NCBI GenBank assembly: GCA_023431405.1
Contig: JAEYVZ010000004.1
Location: 11,170 to 75,169, forward strand
Origin: Actinomycetes bacterium
GTDB lineage: Bacteria; Actinomycetota; Actinomycetes; Actinomycetales; Microbacteriaceae
Length of the DNA stretch: 64,000 nucleotides
Direction of reading: 5' to 3'
The translations under genes and the position numbers were made by a program. The number at the start of each line of letters is the position of its first letter. The stretch's first letter is position 1. Positions 9,089 to 17,653 of the stretch are shown here, piece by piece. The notes under the pieces were generated by a model that saw only the letters and a list, made by a program, of their open reading frames with translations, was not told where the DNA came from and did no database searches.

Positions 9089-10327
9089 ATGACCAGCAAG
9101 CGCATTGTCGTCACCGGAATCGGCGCCTCCAGCCCCATCGGGGCCACGGCGCCGGAGAGCTGGGAGGCGCTCCTCCAGGGGGCATCCGGCTCACGGACGC
9201 TCGAGTACGACTGGGTGGAGCAGTACCAGCTGCCCGTCACCTTCGCCGCACAGGCGAAGGTGCGACCGGACACCGTGCTCGAGCGACCGATCGCCAAGCG
9301 CCTCGACCCGTCTTCGCAATTCGCGATGGTCGCAGCCATGGAGGCGTGGGAGGACGCCGGTGCGCCGGACGTCGACCCCGACCGTCTGGGCGTCGACTTC
9401 GCGACGGGGATCGGCGGCCTGTGGACGCTCCTCGACGCGTGGGACACGCTCCGGGAGAAGGGCCCTCGCCGCGTCCTTCCGATGACCGTGCCTATGCTCA
9501 TGCCGAACGCAGCGGCCGGCAACCTCTCCCTTCATTTCAACGCGCGCGCGTATGCGCGGACGGTGGCGAGCGCATGCGCATCGAGCACGGAGTCGCTCGT
9601 CAACGCCATCGAGCATCTTCAGTCCGGTCTCGCCGACGTCGTCATCGCCGGTGGGACGGAGTCGGTGATCCACCCGATCACCATCTCCTCGTTCGCATCG
9701 ATGCAGGCGCTGTCCCGTCGAAACGACTCTCCGGAGACGGCTTCACGGCCGGGGAGCGTGGACCGTGATGGGTTCGTCATGGGCGAGGGTGCGGGCGTCC
9801 TCATTCTGGAGACCGAAGAGCACGCCAAGGCACGCGGCGCCAAGATCTACGCAGCGCTCGTCGGCGGTGGGGTGACCGCGGATTCGTATCACATCACCGC
9901 GAACGACCCCGAGGGCACCGGAGCCGCACGCGCCGTCACGATGGCCCTTGAGGCGGCCGGACGTTCGGCCGACGACGTCACGCATGTCAACGCGCATGCC
10001 ACCTCGACACCGGTCGGTGACCCGAACGAATATGTGGCGCTCAAGAGCGTCTTCGGCGACCGCATCGACGAGATCCCGGTCTCGGCGACGAAGGCCTCCA
10101 CCGGACACCTCCTCGGGGGCACCGGGGCGCTGGAAGCGATCTTCACGGTGCTCGCGCTGCGCGACCGTCTGGCGCCCCCGACCATCAACATCACTGAGCA
10201 GGATCCTGCCGTGCCGTTCCGGCTGTCGGGCTCGCCCACGCCGCTCGGCGAAGGACCTCAGCTCGCCATCAGCAACTCGTTCGGCTTCGGCGGCCACAAC
10301 GCGGTCGTCGCGTTCGAGTCTGTCTGA
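9089..10327 (+). CDS. fabF: Beta-ketoacyl-ACP synthase II
   Basis: Elongating condensing enzyme of type II fatty-acid synthesis, 412 residues. The Cys-His-His catalytic set is present: Cys163 in VASACASSTES, His303 in NAHATSTPVGD and His340 in STGHLLGGTG. The C-terminal FGFGGHNA motif of KAS enzymes is also present. An in-frame ATG at 9056 would add 11 residues, but ATG at 9089 has a GAGGGA ribosome-binding site and begins with the canonical MTSKRIVVTGIG. It is the last gene of the operon and is followed by a strong terminator. Confidence 0.95.
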   Translation: MTSKRIVVTGIGASSPIGATAPESWEALLQGASGSRTLEYDWVEQYQLPVTFAAQAKVRPDTVLERPIAKRLDPSSQFAMVAAMEAWEDAGAPDVDPDRLGVDFATGIGGLWTLLDAWDTLREKGPRRVLPMTVPMLMPNAAAGNLSLHFNARAYARTVASACASSTESLVNAIEHLQSGLADVVIAGGTESVIHPITISSFASMQALSRRNDSPETASRPGSVDRDGFVMGEGAGVLILETEEHAKARGAKIYAALVGGGVTADSYHITANDPEGTGAARAVTMALEAAGRSADDVTHVNAHATSTPVGDPNEYVALKSVFGDRIDEIPVSATKASTGHLLGGTGALEAIFTVLALRDRLAPPTINITEQDPAVPFRLSGSPTPLGEGPQLAISNSFGFGGHNAVVAFESV

Positions 10328-10341
10328 ACCAGCGAACGAAA

Positions 10342-10380
10342 GACGCCCCCCGCGAAGCCATGCGGGGGGCGTCTTCCTTT
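10342..10380 (+). terminator. Rho-independent terminator of the fab operon
   Basis: GACGCCCCCCGC (10342-10353), an 8-nt loop, GCGGGGGGCGTC (10362-10373), then TTCCTTT. A perfect 12-bp GC stem with a T-rich tail 14 nt after the fabF stop. Confidence 0.9.
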
Positions 10381-10546
10381 CGGCGACGGTCGGCACGTTC
10401 TCCCGCTCCCCGGGAAGCCCGTCCGAGGGCGGTACTGTCGCGCCTGACCGTCTGGTCTATGCGGAGCCGGTGGGTTCGTCCTGTCGGGCTCTCGTCATCC
10501 TGCGATGGTCCGTCGATCGAGAAGTGTTCCCGGTGGCCGAAGCGTC

Positions 10547-11050
10547 TCAGCCGACTTTGTGGAGCCAGACGACGGGCGCGTCATCGCTCGCGTGCCGGAA
10601 GGGCTCCAGTTCCTCGTCCCATGCCGAGCCGAGGGCGACCTGCAGTTCGCGCTGCAACTCCATCGCGTCTCCGGCCGCGATCTCCATGGCGTAACGGATG
10701 CGGTCCTCGCCGATGACGACATTGCCGGCACTGTCGGTCTGGGCGAAATGGATGCCGAGGCCGGGAGTGTGCAGCCAGCGACCGCCGTCGCTGCGCGGGC
10801 TCGGATCTTCTGTCACCTCGAAGCGCAGGTGCTCCCACCCGCGGATGGCCGTCGCAAGGGCCGCGCCGGTGCCGACGGGGCCTTCCCAATAGAACTCCGC
10901 CCGGCGGCTGCCGGCGAGAACCGGCTGGTCGGCCCAGTCGAAGTTCACCGCATGCCCGAGGGCGCGTCCCACCGCCCACTCGAGGTGGGGGCACAACGCG
11001 CGTGGCGCAGAGTGAATGAAGATCACTCCACGCGCCTGAGCTGTCGCCAT
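10547..11050 (-). CDS. DUF3145 family protein
   Basis: Cytoplasmic protein of 167 residues. The sequence (RGVIFIHSAPRALCPHLEWA at the N-terminus, then WEGPVGTGAALATAIRGW) matches the actinobacteria-restricted DUF3145 family, which has no known function. It is often encoded next to fabF in this group, as here, but on the opposite strand and with its own GGAGAG ribosome-binding site. No catalytic motif, membrane segment or signal peptide is seen. A link to lipid metabolism rests on gene neighbourhood alone. Confidence 0.8.
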   Translation of the reverse strand: MATAQARGVIFIHSAPRALCPHLEWAVGRALGHAVNFDWADQPVLAGSRRAEFYWEGPVGTGAALATAIRGWEHLRFEVTEDPSPRSDGGRWLHTPGLGIHFAQTDSAGNVVIGEDRIRYAMEIAAGDAMELQRELQVALGSAWDEELEPFRHASDDAPVVWLHKVG

Positions 11051-11193
11051 CGTTCTCTCCGTTTCGTCAGGTACGTCTTCCCCTACGACCTGAACGGCAC
11101 GAGCCGATGAGCGGCGATGTATGCGGTTATGCCGCCATTATCCCGGAACCCGGGGTGAATGACAAGCGTGTGATTCGCCTCCTCGACGGGAGT

Positions 11194-11229
11194 GGCCGCA
11201 AGGGCACACATCCACGTGCCCTTGCGGCC
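11194..11229 (-). terminator. Hairpin terminator after the surface-protein gene
   Basis: GGCCGCAAGGGCAC (11194-11207) pairs perfectly with GTGCCCTTGCGGCC (11216-11229), a 14-bp stem with an 8-nt loop, 15 nt past the stop codon of the minus-strand gene. There is no T-tract, as in many actinobacterial terminators. Confidence 0.75.
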
Positions 11230-11244
11230 GAACGGCCAGGGTGC

Positions 11245-12684
11245 TCAGTCGCGAGCATCGCGACTGCGTCGCCGAAGGCCGAGCGCGATCGCACCGAGAA
11301 GCACAGCCAGTGCCCCGAAGATGAGCGCACCCTCAGCGATGGTTCCTCCGGTGGTGGCGAGCTTCCCTTCTGTCGCGGGCGCATGCGCCCCGTCCACGCC
11401 GGACGAGTCACGAGGCGCGCCGGCTGCGGCGGTCTCCGTGGGAGACGGCGTGGGCGCGGGGGTCGCCGTGCCCGTCGGCTCCGGCGCAGGAGCAGACGTC
11501 GCCGTGGGCGTCGGGGTGGGTGTGGGCGTCGGGATGGGCTGTGCCTCCACCGCCATGTTGAGAGCGGCAGTCAGCCCGAGCGGCTTCGTGGAGCTGAAGG
11601 ACGAGAACACCTGGCAGGGAACCTCGTTGATGATCGCCGGCGATTGCACCCAGTGGAGCTGCTGGACGGCGGGTCGCACGTCGTCGGCCGCCGCGGTCAC
11701 CGATCGCATCCCGGACTCGTTCCATGTGACGCACAGGTCGACGGTCACCGTCTCGCCCTCCGGCGTCGAGAGCGTGAGGTCCCCGTCGGCGAAGAGGACA
11801 TCTCCAGCAGCGGGATCACAGAGAACGATGGTGGCCCCGGGTGCCGAGACCTGTATCGGCGTCGAGGTGATGTTCGTGGTCACCGATACGCGGCTCGTGT
11901 CACCGACCGTGGCGATCGTGTCGGGGCTCGAGACGCCGAGAAGAGGATTCGTGTGCGGCTCCGCCGGCAGCGATTCGAGAATCTCCTGTTGCCTCTCCGG
12001 GGGGAGGTTCTTCGCACAGAACTCCTGGAGGAACTGGGCGGTCTCCCCCGGCTCCGAGACGCACCACACCGCCCGCTGGCGAACATTTCGCTGCGGCTCG
12101 GATGCGTTTCCGGTGACGATGATGTCGCCGTATCGATCCATCGGCAGTTCGGACGTGAGGATGTGGTGGATGAGTCGTTCCTGGTCCGCAGTCAGACGAG
12201 GGTTGGTGGTCAGTTCCTCAAGCGGCGGGAGGATCTCGCCCTCTTCGGTCAGGTTGCCGTCTGCGTCGGTGGTGTTGCAGTACAGCGAGTGGAAGTCCGT
12301 GCAGTAGGACCACTCGGAGACGGGACCGACGCCTTCGATGTAGCGCACGCCGCATACAGGAGTGCCGCCGACGTTCTCGCCGTTGCTGTTGTAGAGGAAC
12401 ACCATGCGTCCCGCGTTGTAGTCCACGAGACGCTGCCCGAAGACCCTCGTCAGATCTATGACCTCGCCCTCGGCGGCGGAGGGGTCATACGGCGTCGTTC
12501 CCTCGCAGCGAGGAGCCGTGAAGGGCTCCGTCGCGGGCGATTCGGGTACGTCGGCGCGCGCCGGCGGCACGAAGACCATCAGGGATGCGAGAAGCAGCGG
12601 CGCCGCCACGAGCGCGGACAGAAGCGCTGACGAGACCTTGACGGGCGCGTGCCTTCGGGCGGATGAGAGCGGGGATGAGTGCAT
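11245..12684 (-). CDS. Surface-anchored protein, probable thioester-domain adhesin with LAxTG signal
   Basis: Exported protein of 479 residues. Residues 1-44 are a signal peptide (basic start, hydrophobic core, cleavage near PARA-DV). At 442-446 is LATTG, followed by a hydrophobic helix and RRRSRDARD, a complete cell-wall sorting signal of the LAxTG type that class E sortases recognise. Residues 380-420 are a Pro/Thr-rich wall-spanning linker. Within residues 105-230, SYCTDFH (Cys128) and RQRAVW (Gln203) resemble the Cys and TQxA halves of thioester-forming adhesin domains, with the usual Thr replaced by Arg. Start ATG has AAGGAGG upstream. The anchor call is secure; the thioester domain is my inference from motif spacing. 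It is a single-gene unit with its own terminator. Confidence 0.75.
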   Translation of the reverse strand: MHSSPLSSARRHAPVKVSSALLSALVAAPLLLASLMVFVPPARADVPESPATEPFTAPRCEGTTPYDPSAAEGEVIDLTRVFGQRLVDYNAGRMVFLYNSNGENVGGTPVCGVRYIEGVGPVSEWSYCTDFHSLYCNTTDADGNLTEEGEILPPLEELTTNPRLTADQERLIHHILTSELPMDRYGDIIVTGNASEPQRNVRQRAVWCVSEPGETAQFLQEFCAKNLPPERQQEILESLPAEPHTNPLLGVSSPDTIATVGDTSRVSVTTNITSTPIQVSAPGATIVLCDPAAGDVLFADGDLTLSTPEGETVTVDLCVTWNESGMRSVTAAADDVRPAVQQLHWVQSPAIINEVPCQVFSSFSSTKPLGLTAALNMAVEAQPIPTPTPTPTPTATSAPAPEPTGTATPAPTPSPTETAAAGAPRDSSGVDGAHAPATEGKLATTGGTIAEGALIFGALAVLLGAIALGLRRRSRDARD

Positions 12685-13089
12685 TGATGCCTCCTTCCGC
12701 GCGGCAAGACCCCCAGCCCCGCCACGCGTGAACGACAGAACACTCCAGCCAACAACGCCTCACGCCGATCGCGGGGGTCCACGGTGTCTGATCCCCCATA
12801 TCAAGGGGTGAGCAGAGTCCGTGGAGCTGCCGCGGAGGGGACGCTGGGTCGGAGACCGGCGCCCCCTCCGCCCGGTGAACGGGGTTTCACCGTGAGCCGG
12901 GGGCTCTCGTTGAAGAGCATCGCGCTCTCAAGCCGGGAACGCAGATGTCGTCTGCCGAAGTCCCCTCGTTCAAGGGGTGAGAGAGCGTAGAGGTTCGTGG
13001 TGCTTGGTTGGCACGCGCTCCACCCCCGGACCCAGGGGCACTCGCCGCACAGTTGCCGTCCGCGGCCGGTGCGTCATTAGCCTGGCGAC
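12685..13089. other. Non-coding gap with two copies of TCAAGGGGTGAG
   Basis: No supported gene. The 12-mer TCAAGGGGTGAG occurs at 12801-12812 and 12970-12981, each time closing a short CCCC...GGGG hairpin. Between them, AGAGC (12914-12918) can pair with GCTCT on either side (12903-12907 or 12924-12928). The region must also hold the promoter of the minus-strand surface-protein gene. Meaning unknown. Confidence 0.4.
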
Positions 13090-13272
13090 ATGATGTCATC
13101 GCGCCGCAGGCCCGGTTCCACCGTCTCCTCCCGCGGCAGTGTCCAGGTGACCGTGTCCGCGATCGACGAGCAGGGGTTCACTCACCAGTACGCCGCGATG
13201 GAAGTGCCGGTCGGTCGATTCCGCGAGGTGATGGCAGCGTTGCACGCCGCCTCAGAGCAGGCTGGCTTCTGA
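13090..13272 (+). CDS. Small protein of unknown function, 60 residues
   Basis: Not recognised. About 80 percent of codons end in G or C, matching neighbouring genes. TAGCCT lies exactly 6 nt before the ATG (13078-13083), the leaderless-start pattern repeated elsewhere in the window, and an 11-bp hairpin follows the stop at 13304-13342. The N-terminus is Ser/Arg-rich; the rest (VQVTVSAIDEQGFTHQYAAM, then a short amphipathic helix) looks like one small beta-alpha fold with no signal peptide or membrane segment. Promoter, codon use and terminator together favour a real gene, but without homology this remains tentative. Confidence 0.5.
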   Translation: MMSSRRRPGSTVSSRGSVQVTVSAIDEQGFTHQYAAMEVPVGRFREVMAALHAASEQAGF

Positions 13273-13303
13273 CCGTCTCCCCGGCCGCGCGTCATGCGTC
13301 CGC

Positions 13304-13342
13304 CGATCACTCCCTCAGGACGCGGTCGTGCGGGAGTGATCG
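13304..13342 (+). terminator. Hairpin after the 60-residue gene
   Basis: CGATCACTCCC (13304-13314) and GGGAGTGATCG (13332-13342) form a perfect 11-bp stem with a 17-nt loop, 32 nt past the small gene's stop and upstream of a tRNA on the other strand. No T-tract. Confidence 0.55.
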
Positions 13343-13370
13343 TCACCGTTCTTCGGCCAGCGGGTCACTG

Positions 13371-13444
13371 TAGGGCGGGTGGGACTTGAACCCACGATCG
13401 TCGGGTTATGAGCCCGCTGCCTTGACCAGCTTGGCCACCGCCCC
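13371..13444 (-). tRNA. tRNA-Met (anticodon CAT)
   Basis: Minus-strand cloverleaf: acceptor GGGGCGG with CCGCCCT (G-U first pair), D-arm GGCCAAGCTGGTCAAGGC, anticodon stem GCGGG with loop CTCATAA, short variable loop, and T-arm GTGGG TTCAAGT CCCAC. A paired position 1:72 argues against the initiator. CAT could also be an Ile tRNA with modified C34, which sequence inspection cannot exclude. CCA is not encoded. Confidence 0.85.
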
Positions 13445-13472
13445 GCGTCCGGTGCAGCCGGACTGTCTCAGC

Positions 13473-14570
13473 CTACTGGCGCTTGCCGATATCCTTCGAG
13501 TCGTCGACGGGCGGGTCCGGCCACACTTTCGAGACGGCCTCGGTGAGCCGCACCGAACCGGTTCTGGGATGAGCGGCATCCGCCTCGATCGTCCCGTCGC
13601 CGCCGCTCCCCCGCGCGATGGGGATCTCCTGGCTGTTGCTCACGACCTCCGGGTGGTGGCGGGCGAGCTGGAACACGCCGACCATCGCAAGCGCTCCGGC
13701 GGCGAGGAACCCGAGATAGGCCCCCAACGGCGCACCGTCCGCCTCGTTCAGCACGGCGAGTCCGATGATGATCGCCACCATGGGATCGATCACGGTGAGG
13801 CCCGCGATGACGAGATCCGGCGGGCCCGATGCGTAGGCCGTCTGGACGAAGTAGGCGCCCACCGCGGTGCCGGCGATGAGGGCGACGACGCACACGACCG
13901 TCAGCCATTCGAAGTCACCGGTCTGGATGCGGCTGATGACCACCTTGGCGAGGGTCGCGACGAAGCCGTAGACCACGCCGGCCGCGACGATGTAGAACAG
14001 CGCGCCGATGCGAGTGCGCAGCCACAGCCAGAGGCCCGCGAGCACGATGACGACTCCCGCGAGGATCAGCAGGATCGTGATCAGCTGGTGGTCTTCGACG
14101 GGCCGCTCGGTGGCGTAGAGGGCTGCCACCGTCACGAAGACGAAGATGCCGCCGACGCACATCGTGATGGCGGCGATCGATCGCCCTGTCGGCTTGTGGC
14201 CTGAGATGCGCGCGTTGAGGAGCGTGGTGATCACGAGAGAGATGGCGCCCACCGGCTGCACCAGGATCAGCGGGGCGAACGAGAGGGCGGCGAGCTGGCA
14301 GACGATCGCGAGTCCCAGCATGAGCGTGCCGACGACCCACGAGGGGCGCCGCAGCAGGTTCACCAACTGCCCACCCGTGAGGCCGCCTCCGCCCGAGGTC
14401 TTGGTGAGCAGCTCCACCTTCTGCACGCCACGATGCTGGTACTGCGCGCCGAACGACATGAAGACGGCGCCCAGCAGGGCGAGAGGGATGCCGATCAGGA
14501 TGCCGGGATCGCGAAAGACGCCGACCAGTTCGTCGGCGAGGTCGTCGAGTGCCAGCTCCGCGAATCCCAC
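13473..14570 (-). CDS. DMT-superfamily membrane transporter (EamA/NIPA-like)
   Basis: Membrane protein of 365 residues with about nine or ten hydrophobic helices ending near residue 300, followed by a hydrophilic, probably cytoplasmic tail of about 60 residues. The repeated helix pattern and motifs such as LIL(V)QPVGAISLVITTLLNAR match the drug/metabolite-transporter superfamily and the actinobacterial NIPA-like branch; the substrate is unknown. Start GTG at 14570 lies 6 nt after TAGTGT (14582-14577), so the mRNA is probably leaderless. It is divergent from def with 43 nt between the starts. Confidence 0.75.
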   Translation of the reverse strand: MGFAELALDDLADELVGVFRDPGILIGIPLALLGAVFMSFGAQYQHRGVQKVELLTKTSGGGGLTGGQLVNLLRRPSWVVGTLMLGLAIVCQLAALSFAPLILVQPVGAISLVITTLLNARISGHKPTGRSIAAITMCVGGIFVFVTVAALYATERPVEDHQLITILLILAGVVIVLAGLWLWLRTRIGALFYIVAAGVVYGFVATLAKVVISRIQTGDFEWLTVVCVVALIAGTAVGAYFVQTAYASGPPDLVIAGLTVIDPMVAIIIGLAVLNEADGAPLGAYLGFLAAGALAMVGVFQLARHHPEVVSNSQEIPIARGSGGDGTIEADAAHPRTGSVRLTEAVSKVWPDPPVDDSKDIGKRQ

Positions 14571-14613
14571 CCCTCGACACTAACGGCAGGCATCCCTCGA
14601 TAAGCTCAAGGAC

Positions 14614-15180
14614 GTGGCTGTTCTCCCGATACGCATCATGGGCGATCCCGTCCTGCACGCCCCCGCCGCCCCGGTGGGAGAGATCACCGATGAGGTGCGC
14701 CAGCTCGTCGCCGACATGTTCGAGACGATGGACGCCGCGCCCGGCGTCGGTCTTGCCGCCCCCCAGGTGGGGGTCGCGCTGCGCATCTACACCTACTCGT
14801 ACGAGGACGATGAAGGTGCGCCCTGGCGCGGGGCGATCATCGATCCCGAGCTGTGGATGCAGCCGCTCGAGCCCGGTGCACCCGACCCCGACGAGGAGTC
14901 CGAAGGGTGCCTGTCGTTTCCTGGTGAGCGCTTTCCCCTCCGGCGCTCGGACCGGGTCGTCGTGACGGGCACAGATCTCGAGGGCCGTCCCGTACGCATC
15001 GAGGTCGACGGGTGGCGGGCGCGAATCATGCAGCACGAATTCGACCACCTCAACGGCATCCTGTACATCGACCGTCTCGACGACTCCGACTGGAAAACCG
15101 TGCAGAAGCTCGCGCGCAAGCGCGGGTGGGGCCGTCCCGGACAGTCGTGGACGCCCGGAGTGGACCACCTCGACGCCTGA
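14614..15180 (+). CDS. def: Peptide deformylase
   Basis: Removes the N-formyl group from new proteins using a bound metal. The protein has 188 residues with all three family motifs: GVGLAAPQVG (44-53), EGCLSFP with metal ligand Cys99, and QHEFDHLNG with ligands His141 and His145 and catalytic Glu142. It starts with GTG, 7 nt after TAAGCT (14601-14606); the AAGGA in between could serve as a weak ribosome-binding site. Single gene. Confidence 0.96.
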   Translation: MAVLPIRIMGDPVLHAPAAPVGEITDEVRQLVADMFETMDAAPGVGLAAPQVGVALRIYTYSYEDDEGAPWRGAIIDPELWMQPLEPGAPDPDEESEGCLSFPGERFPLRRSDRVVVTGTDLEGRPVRIEVDGWRARIMQHEFDHLNGILYIDRLDDSDWKTVQKLARKRGWGRPGQSWTPGVDHLDA

Positions 15181-15272
15181 TCCCTCCTGCTGGCCGCGGT
15201 CTTCCGATAGCGCGTGGCCGCGTGCGATGTCAACGCGGCGCGTCACGCCCGCTCGGCCGTTAGCGTCGAAGC

Positions 15273-16151
15273 ATGGATGGCGAGAGCGCACGGCCAGGTA
15301 GAGCGGCGAACGCCGACGGCGACCGGGTGCGCGTGGGACGGGTCGAGTCGCCGTCGCTGCACGTCATGACCCTCAACGTGCGCCGACCCGTGCCATGGGC
15401 TGTCGCGGGGGCTGACCGCTGGAGCCGGCGACGTCTCGCTCTCAGCCGGATCATCGCCACGGAGCGGCCGAGCGTGCTGGCGGCCCAGGAAGTCACCCCG
15501 CCGGCGGATGCCGTCATTCGTGCTGCCCTCGGACCGGCTTATGTGCGCATCGGCCACGGGCGGGGGCGCGGCGGTGCCGGCGAGGCGAACCCCCTGTACG
15601 TCGACGGCTCGCGCCTCACCGTGATCGCGCACGATCAGTTCGCGCTGTCTCCCACCCCGTCGGTCGCGGGATCGCGCGGGTGGGGCGCTGTGCTCCCCCG
15701 CACGGCGGTTGTCGCGAACCTCCACGACCGGCCGACGGGCGTCGAGTTCACCGCGATCGGAACTCACCTCGATCATCTGAGTGCGACGTCTCGGCGCCGC
15801 AGTGCGGAGCTCCTCCGCGACGCTGCGCTGCGCCCGAGCGGCCCGGCAGTGGTGATGGGCGATCTCAACGAGGGCCCCGATGCGCCGGCGTTGAGAGCTC
15901 TCGTGCGTGGCGGAGCGCTCCGCGACGCGTGGCAGCTTGCTGACGAGCGCGGCTCTCCCGAGTGGGGCAGCCGTCCCGGCTACCGGTCGCCGTCCACGTC
16001 GACGCCGCGCATCGATCACATCCTGGTGACCGCGGGGATCGAGGTCGAGCGCATAGTGATCAGCGACCGCCGCCCGGCCGGATGGTGGGCCTCAGACCAC
16101 CTGCCCGTCCACGGTGTGCTCGTGCTCACGGAAGGGAACACCGAGGAATGA
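15273..16151 (+). CDS. Endonuclease/exonuclease/phosphatase-fold protein
   Basis: Protein of 292 residues with the four-layer DNase I-like fold motifs: GTHLDHLS in the middle, VVMGDLNEGPDAP (metal-binding Asp-Leu-Asn) and the C-terminal SDHLPVHGVL. No signal peptide, so it is probably cytoplasmic. The exact substrate (DNA, phosphodiester or inositol-type phosphate) is not readable. Leaderless start: TAGCGT at 15261-15266, then 6 nt, then ATG. Its stop overlaps the next gene's ATG by 4 nt (ATGA), so the two are coupled. Confidence 0.85.
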   Translation: MDGESARPGRAANADGDRVRVGRVESPSLHVMTLNVRRPVPWAVAGADRWSRRRLALSRIIATERPSVLAAQEVTPPADAVIRAALGPAYVRIGHGRGRGGAGEANPLYVDGSRLTVIAHDQFALSPTPSVAGSRGWGAVLPRTAVVANLHDRPTGVEFTAIGTHLDHLSATSRRRSAELLRDAALRPSGPAVVMGDLNEGPDAPALRALVRGGALRDAWQLADERGSPEWGSRPGYRSPSTSTPRIDHILVTAGIEVERIVISDRRPAGWWASDHLPVHGVLVLTEGNTEE

Positions 16152-16714
16152 TCGAGAACTTCCTGCGCCCCCCGCGCACCGCCGGCCTCATCGCGGCCGA
16201 CATCGTGCGCGCATTGACGGTGGTGAGCCTCGCCGTGACGGCGATCGGGTGGGATCCGATGTATGCCGGTGTCCTCGCGCTCGCGTTGGCGGGCGTGGTC
16301 GCCCCTCGGTTCCTCGGGCTCCGGGGCAGCGTCGACGCGGTCGTGGGAATCATCGTCCTCACGACAGCCTGGAGCGGCGTGCTCGACCTCTACCGCAGGA
16401 TCTCGTGGTGGGACCTCCTCATTCACTTCCTGTGCACCGGCGTTCTTGCGCTGCTGATGTATGTCGCCCTGTGCAGGGTCGCCGTCGTACCGCCCCCGCG
16501 CAGCGCGCCGGCGTGGCCGGTGATGGTCCTCACGACCGCATTCGGGCTGTCGCTCAGCGCGGTCTGGGAGATCGTCGAAGCGATCGCCCACACCTACATC
16601 AGCGGGGAGATCTACGTCGGGTATCTCGACACGATCGGTGATATGGCGGCAGGCGGTGTCGGCGCTATTGTTGCCGCCATTCTGCTGAGCCGGGTCCGAG
16701 TGCTGGAGACGTGA
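16148..16714 (+). CDS. Integral membrane protein, DUF2238/YjdF-like
   Basis: Protein of 188 residues with about five membrane helices. The motifs WDLLIHFLCTG and, near the end, YLDTIGDMAAGGVGA match the DUF2238 family, whose conserved acidic and His residues (D, H, E, D) sit at membrane faces; the function is unknown. I chose ATG at 16148 because it overlaps the upstream stop by 4 nt and the conserved sequence starts there; the open frame extends further back inside the previous gene. Confidence 0.7.
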   Translation: MIENFLRPPRTAGLIAADIVRALTVVSLAVTAIGWDPMYAGVLALALAGVVAPRFLGLRGSVDAVVGIIVLTTAWSGVLDLYRRISWWDLLIHFLCTGVLALLMYVALCRVAVVPPPRSAPAWPVMVLTTAFGLSLSAVWEIVEAIAHTYISGEIYVGYLDTIGDMAAGGVGAIVAAILLSRVRVLET

Positions 16715-16777
16715 CCGATCGGCTGGGAGTTCGCCTGGCTCACGGCGAAGTCGAGTCGTTTGCACCAGCATGGAGGC

Positions 16778-17653
16778 ATGACCACAGACCATGTCGTCGA
16801 GGTAAGAGGCCTGCGCAAGCGGTACCGGGATTTCGAGGCGGTGCGCGGTGTCGACTTCGACATCCATCGGGGCGAGACTTTCGCTCTCCTGGGGCCGAAT
16901 GGTGCAGGCAAGTCGACGATCATCGAGATCCTCGAGGGCTACCGCGACCGCACCGCCGGGGACGTCCGCGTGCTCGGAACCGACCCGCGTCATGCGTCTC
17001 TCGACTGGAAGGCGCGTCTGGGCATCGTCTTGCAGTCCACCGGAGAGAGTGGGAGCGCCACGGTGCGGGAACAGCTTCGCCACTTCGCGAGGTTCTATCC
17101 GCGCCACCGCGACATCGAGGAGGTGATCGCGGCCGTCGGACTCGAGGATAAGGCGGGAACGCGGATCTCTCGACTCTCGGGCGGCCAGAAGCGACGTGTC
17201 GACGTCGCACTCGGCATCATCGGGCGTCCCGAGCTCCTGTTCCTCGATGAGCCGACGACCGGCTTCGACCCGGAGGCTCGACGCCACTTCTGGCAGCTCA
17301 TCAGAACCCTTCGCGATGAGGGGACGACTATTCTCCTCACGACCCACTACCTCGACGAGGCTCAGCAGCTCTCCGATCGCGGTGGCATCATCTCGCGCGG
17401 CGAGCTCGTCGCACTGGGCGCGATCGACGAACTGGGCGGCGCGGAGGCGAGGACTCCCGTCGTGCGGTGGACGGAGAACGGCAAGCGCCGGGAGGAGCGC
17501 ACCGACTCGCCGGGGGCGGTGGTCGCCCGTCTCATGGCATCCGGCGAGCCGGAGCGTCTGGAAGTGATCCGCCCGAGCCTCGAAGACATCTACCTCGACC
17601 TCGTCGGCGGCGAGGACGCCGTGTCCGCGCGCAACGAGGCGGTGGACGCGTGA
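16778..17653 (+). CDS. ABC-2 exporter ATP-binding protein (DrrA/YadG type)
   Basis: ATPase subunit of 291 residues. Walker A GPNGAGKS, signature LSGGQKRR and Walker B LLFLDEPT are intact, followed by a C-terminal extension typical of exporters that work with ABC-2 permeases. The stop overlaps the permease start by 4 nt (GTGA), so the pair forms one transporter. I chose ATG at 16778; a GGAGG lies immediately before it but with only 1 nt spacing, so initiation may be inefficient or leaderless. The substrate is unknown; homologues export drugs, lipids or glycans. Confidence 0.9.
   Translation: MTTDHVVEVRGLRKRYRDFEAVRGVDFDIHRGETFALLGPNGAGKSTIIEILEGYRDRTAGDVRVLGTDPRHASLDWKARLGIVLQSTGESGSATVREQLRHFARFYPRHRDIEEVIAAVGLEDKAGTRISRLSGGQKRRVDVALGIIGRPELLFLDEPTTGFDPEARRHFWQLIRTLRDEGTTILLTTHYLDEAQQLSDRGGIISRGELVALGAIDELGGAEARTPVVRWTENGKRREERTDSPGAVVARLMASGEPERLEVIRPSLEDIYLDLVGGEDAVSARNEAVDA

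Noticed and set aside
11500..11545. Tandem repeat of short GTGGGC-like units
   Set aside because: It simply encodes the Pro-Thr linker of the surface protein, not a CRISPR or independent repeat.
13371..13444. Initiator tRNA-fMet
   Set aside because: Position 1 pairs with 72 (G-U) and the anticodon stem lacks the three consecutive G-C pairs in the initiator arrangement; elongator Met or modified-Ile is more likely.
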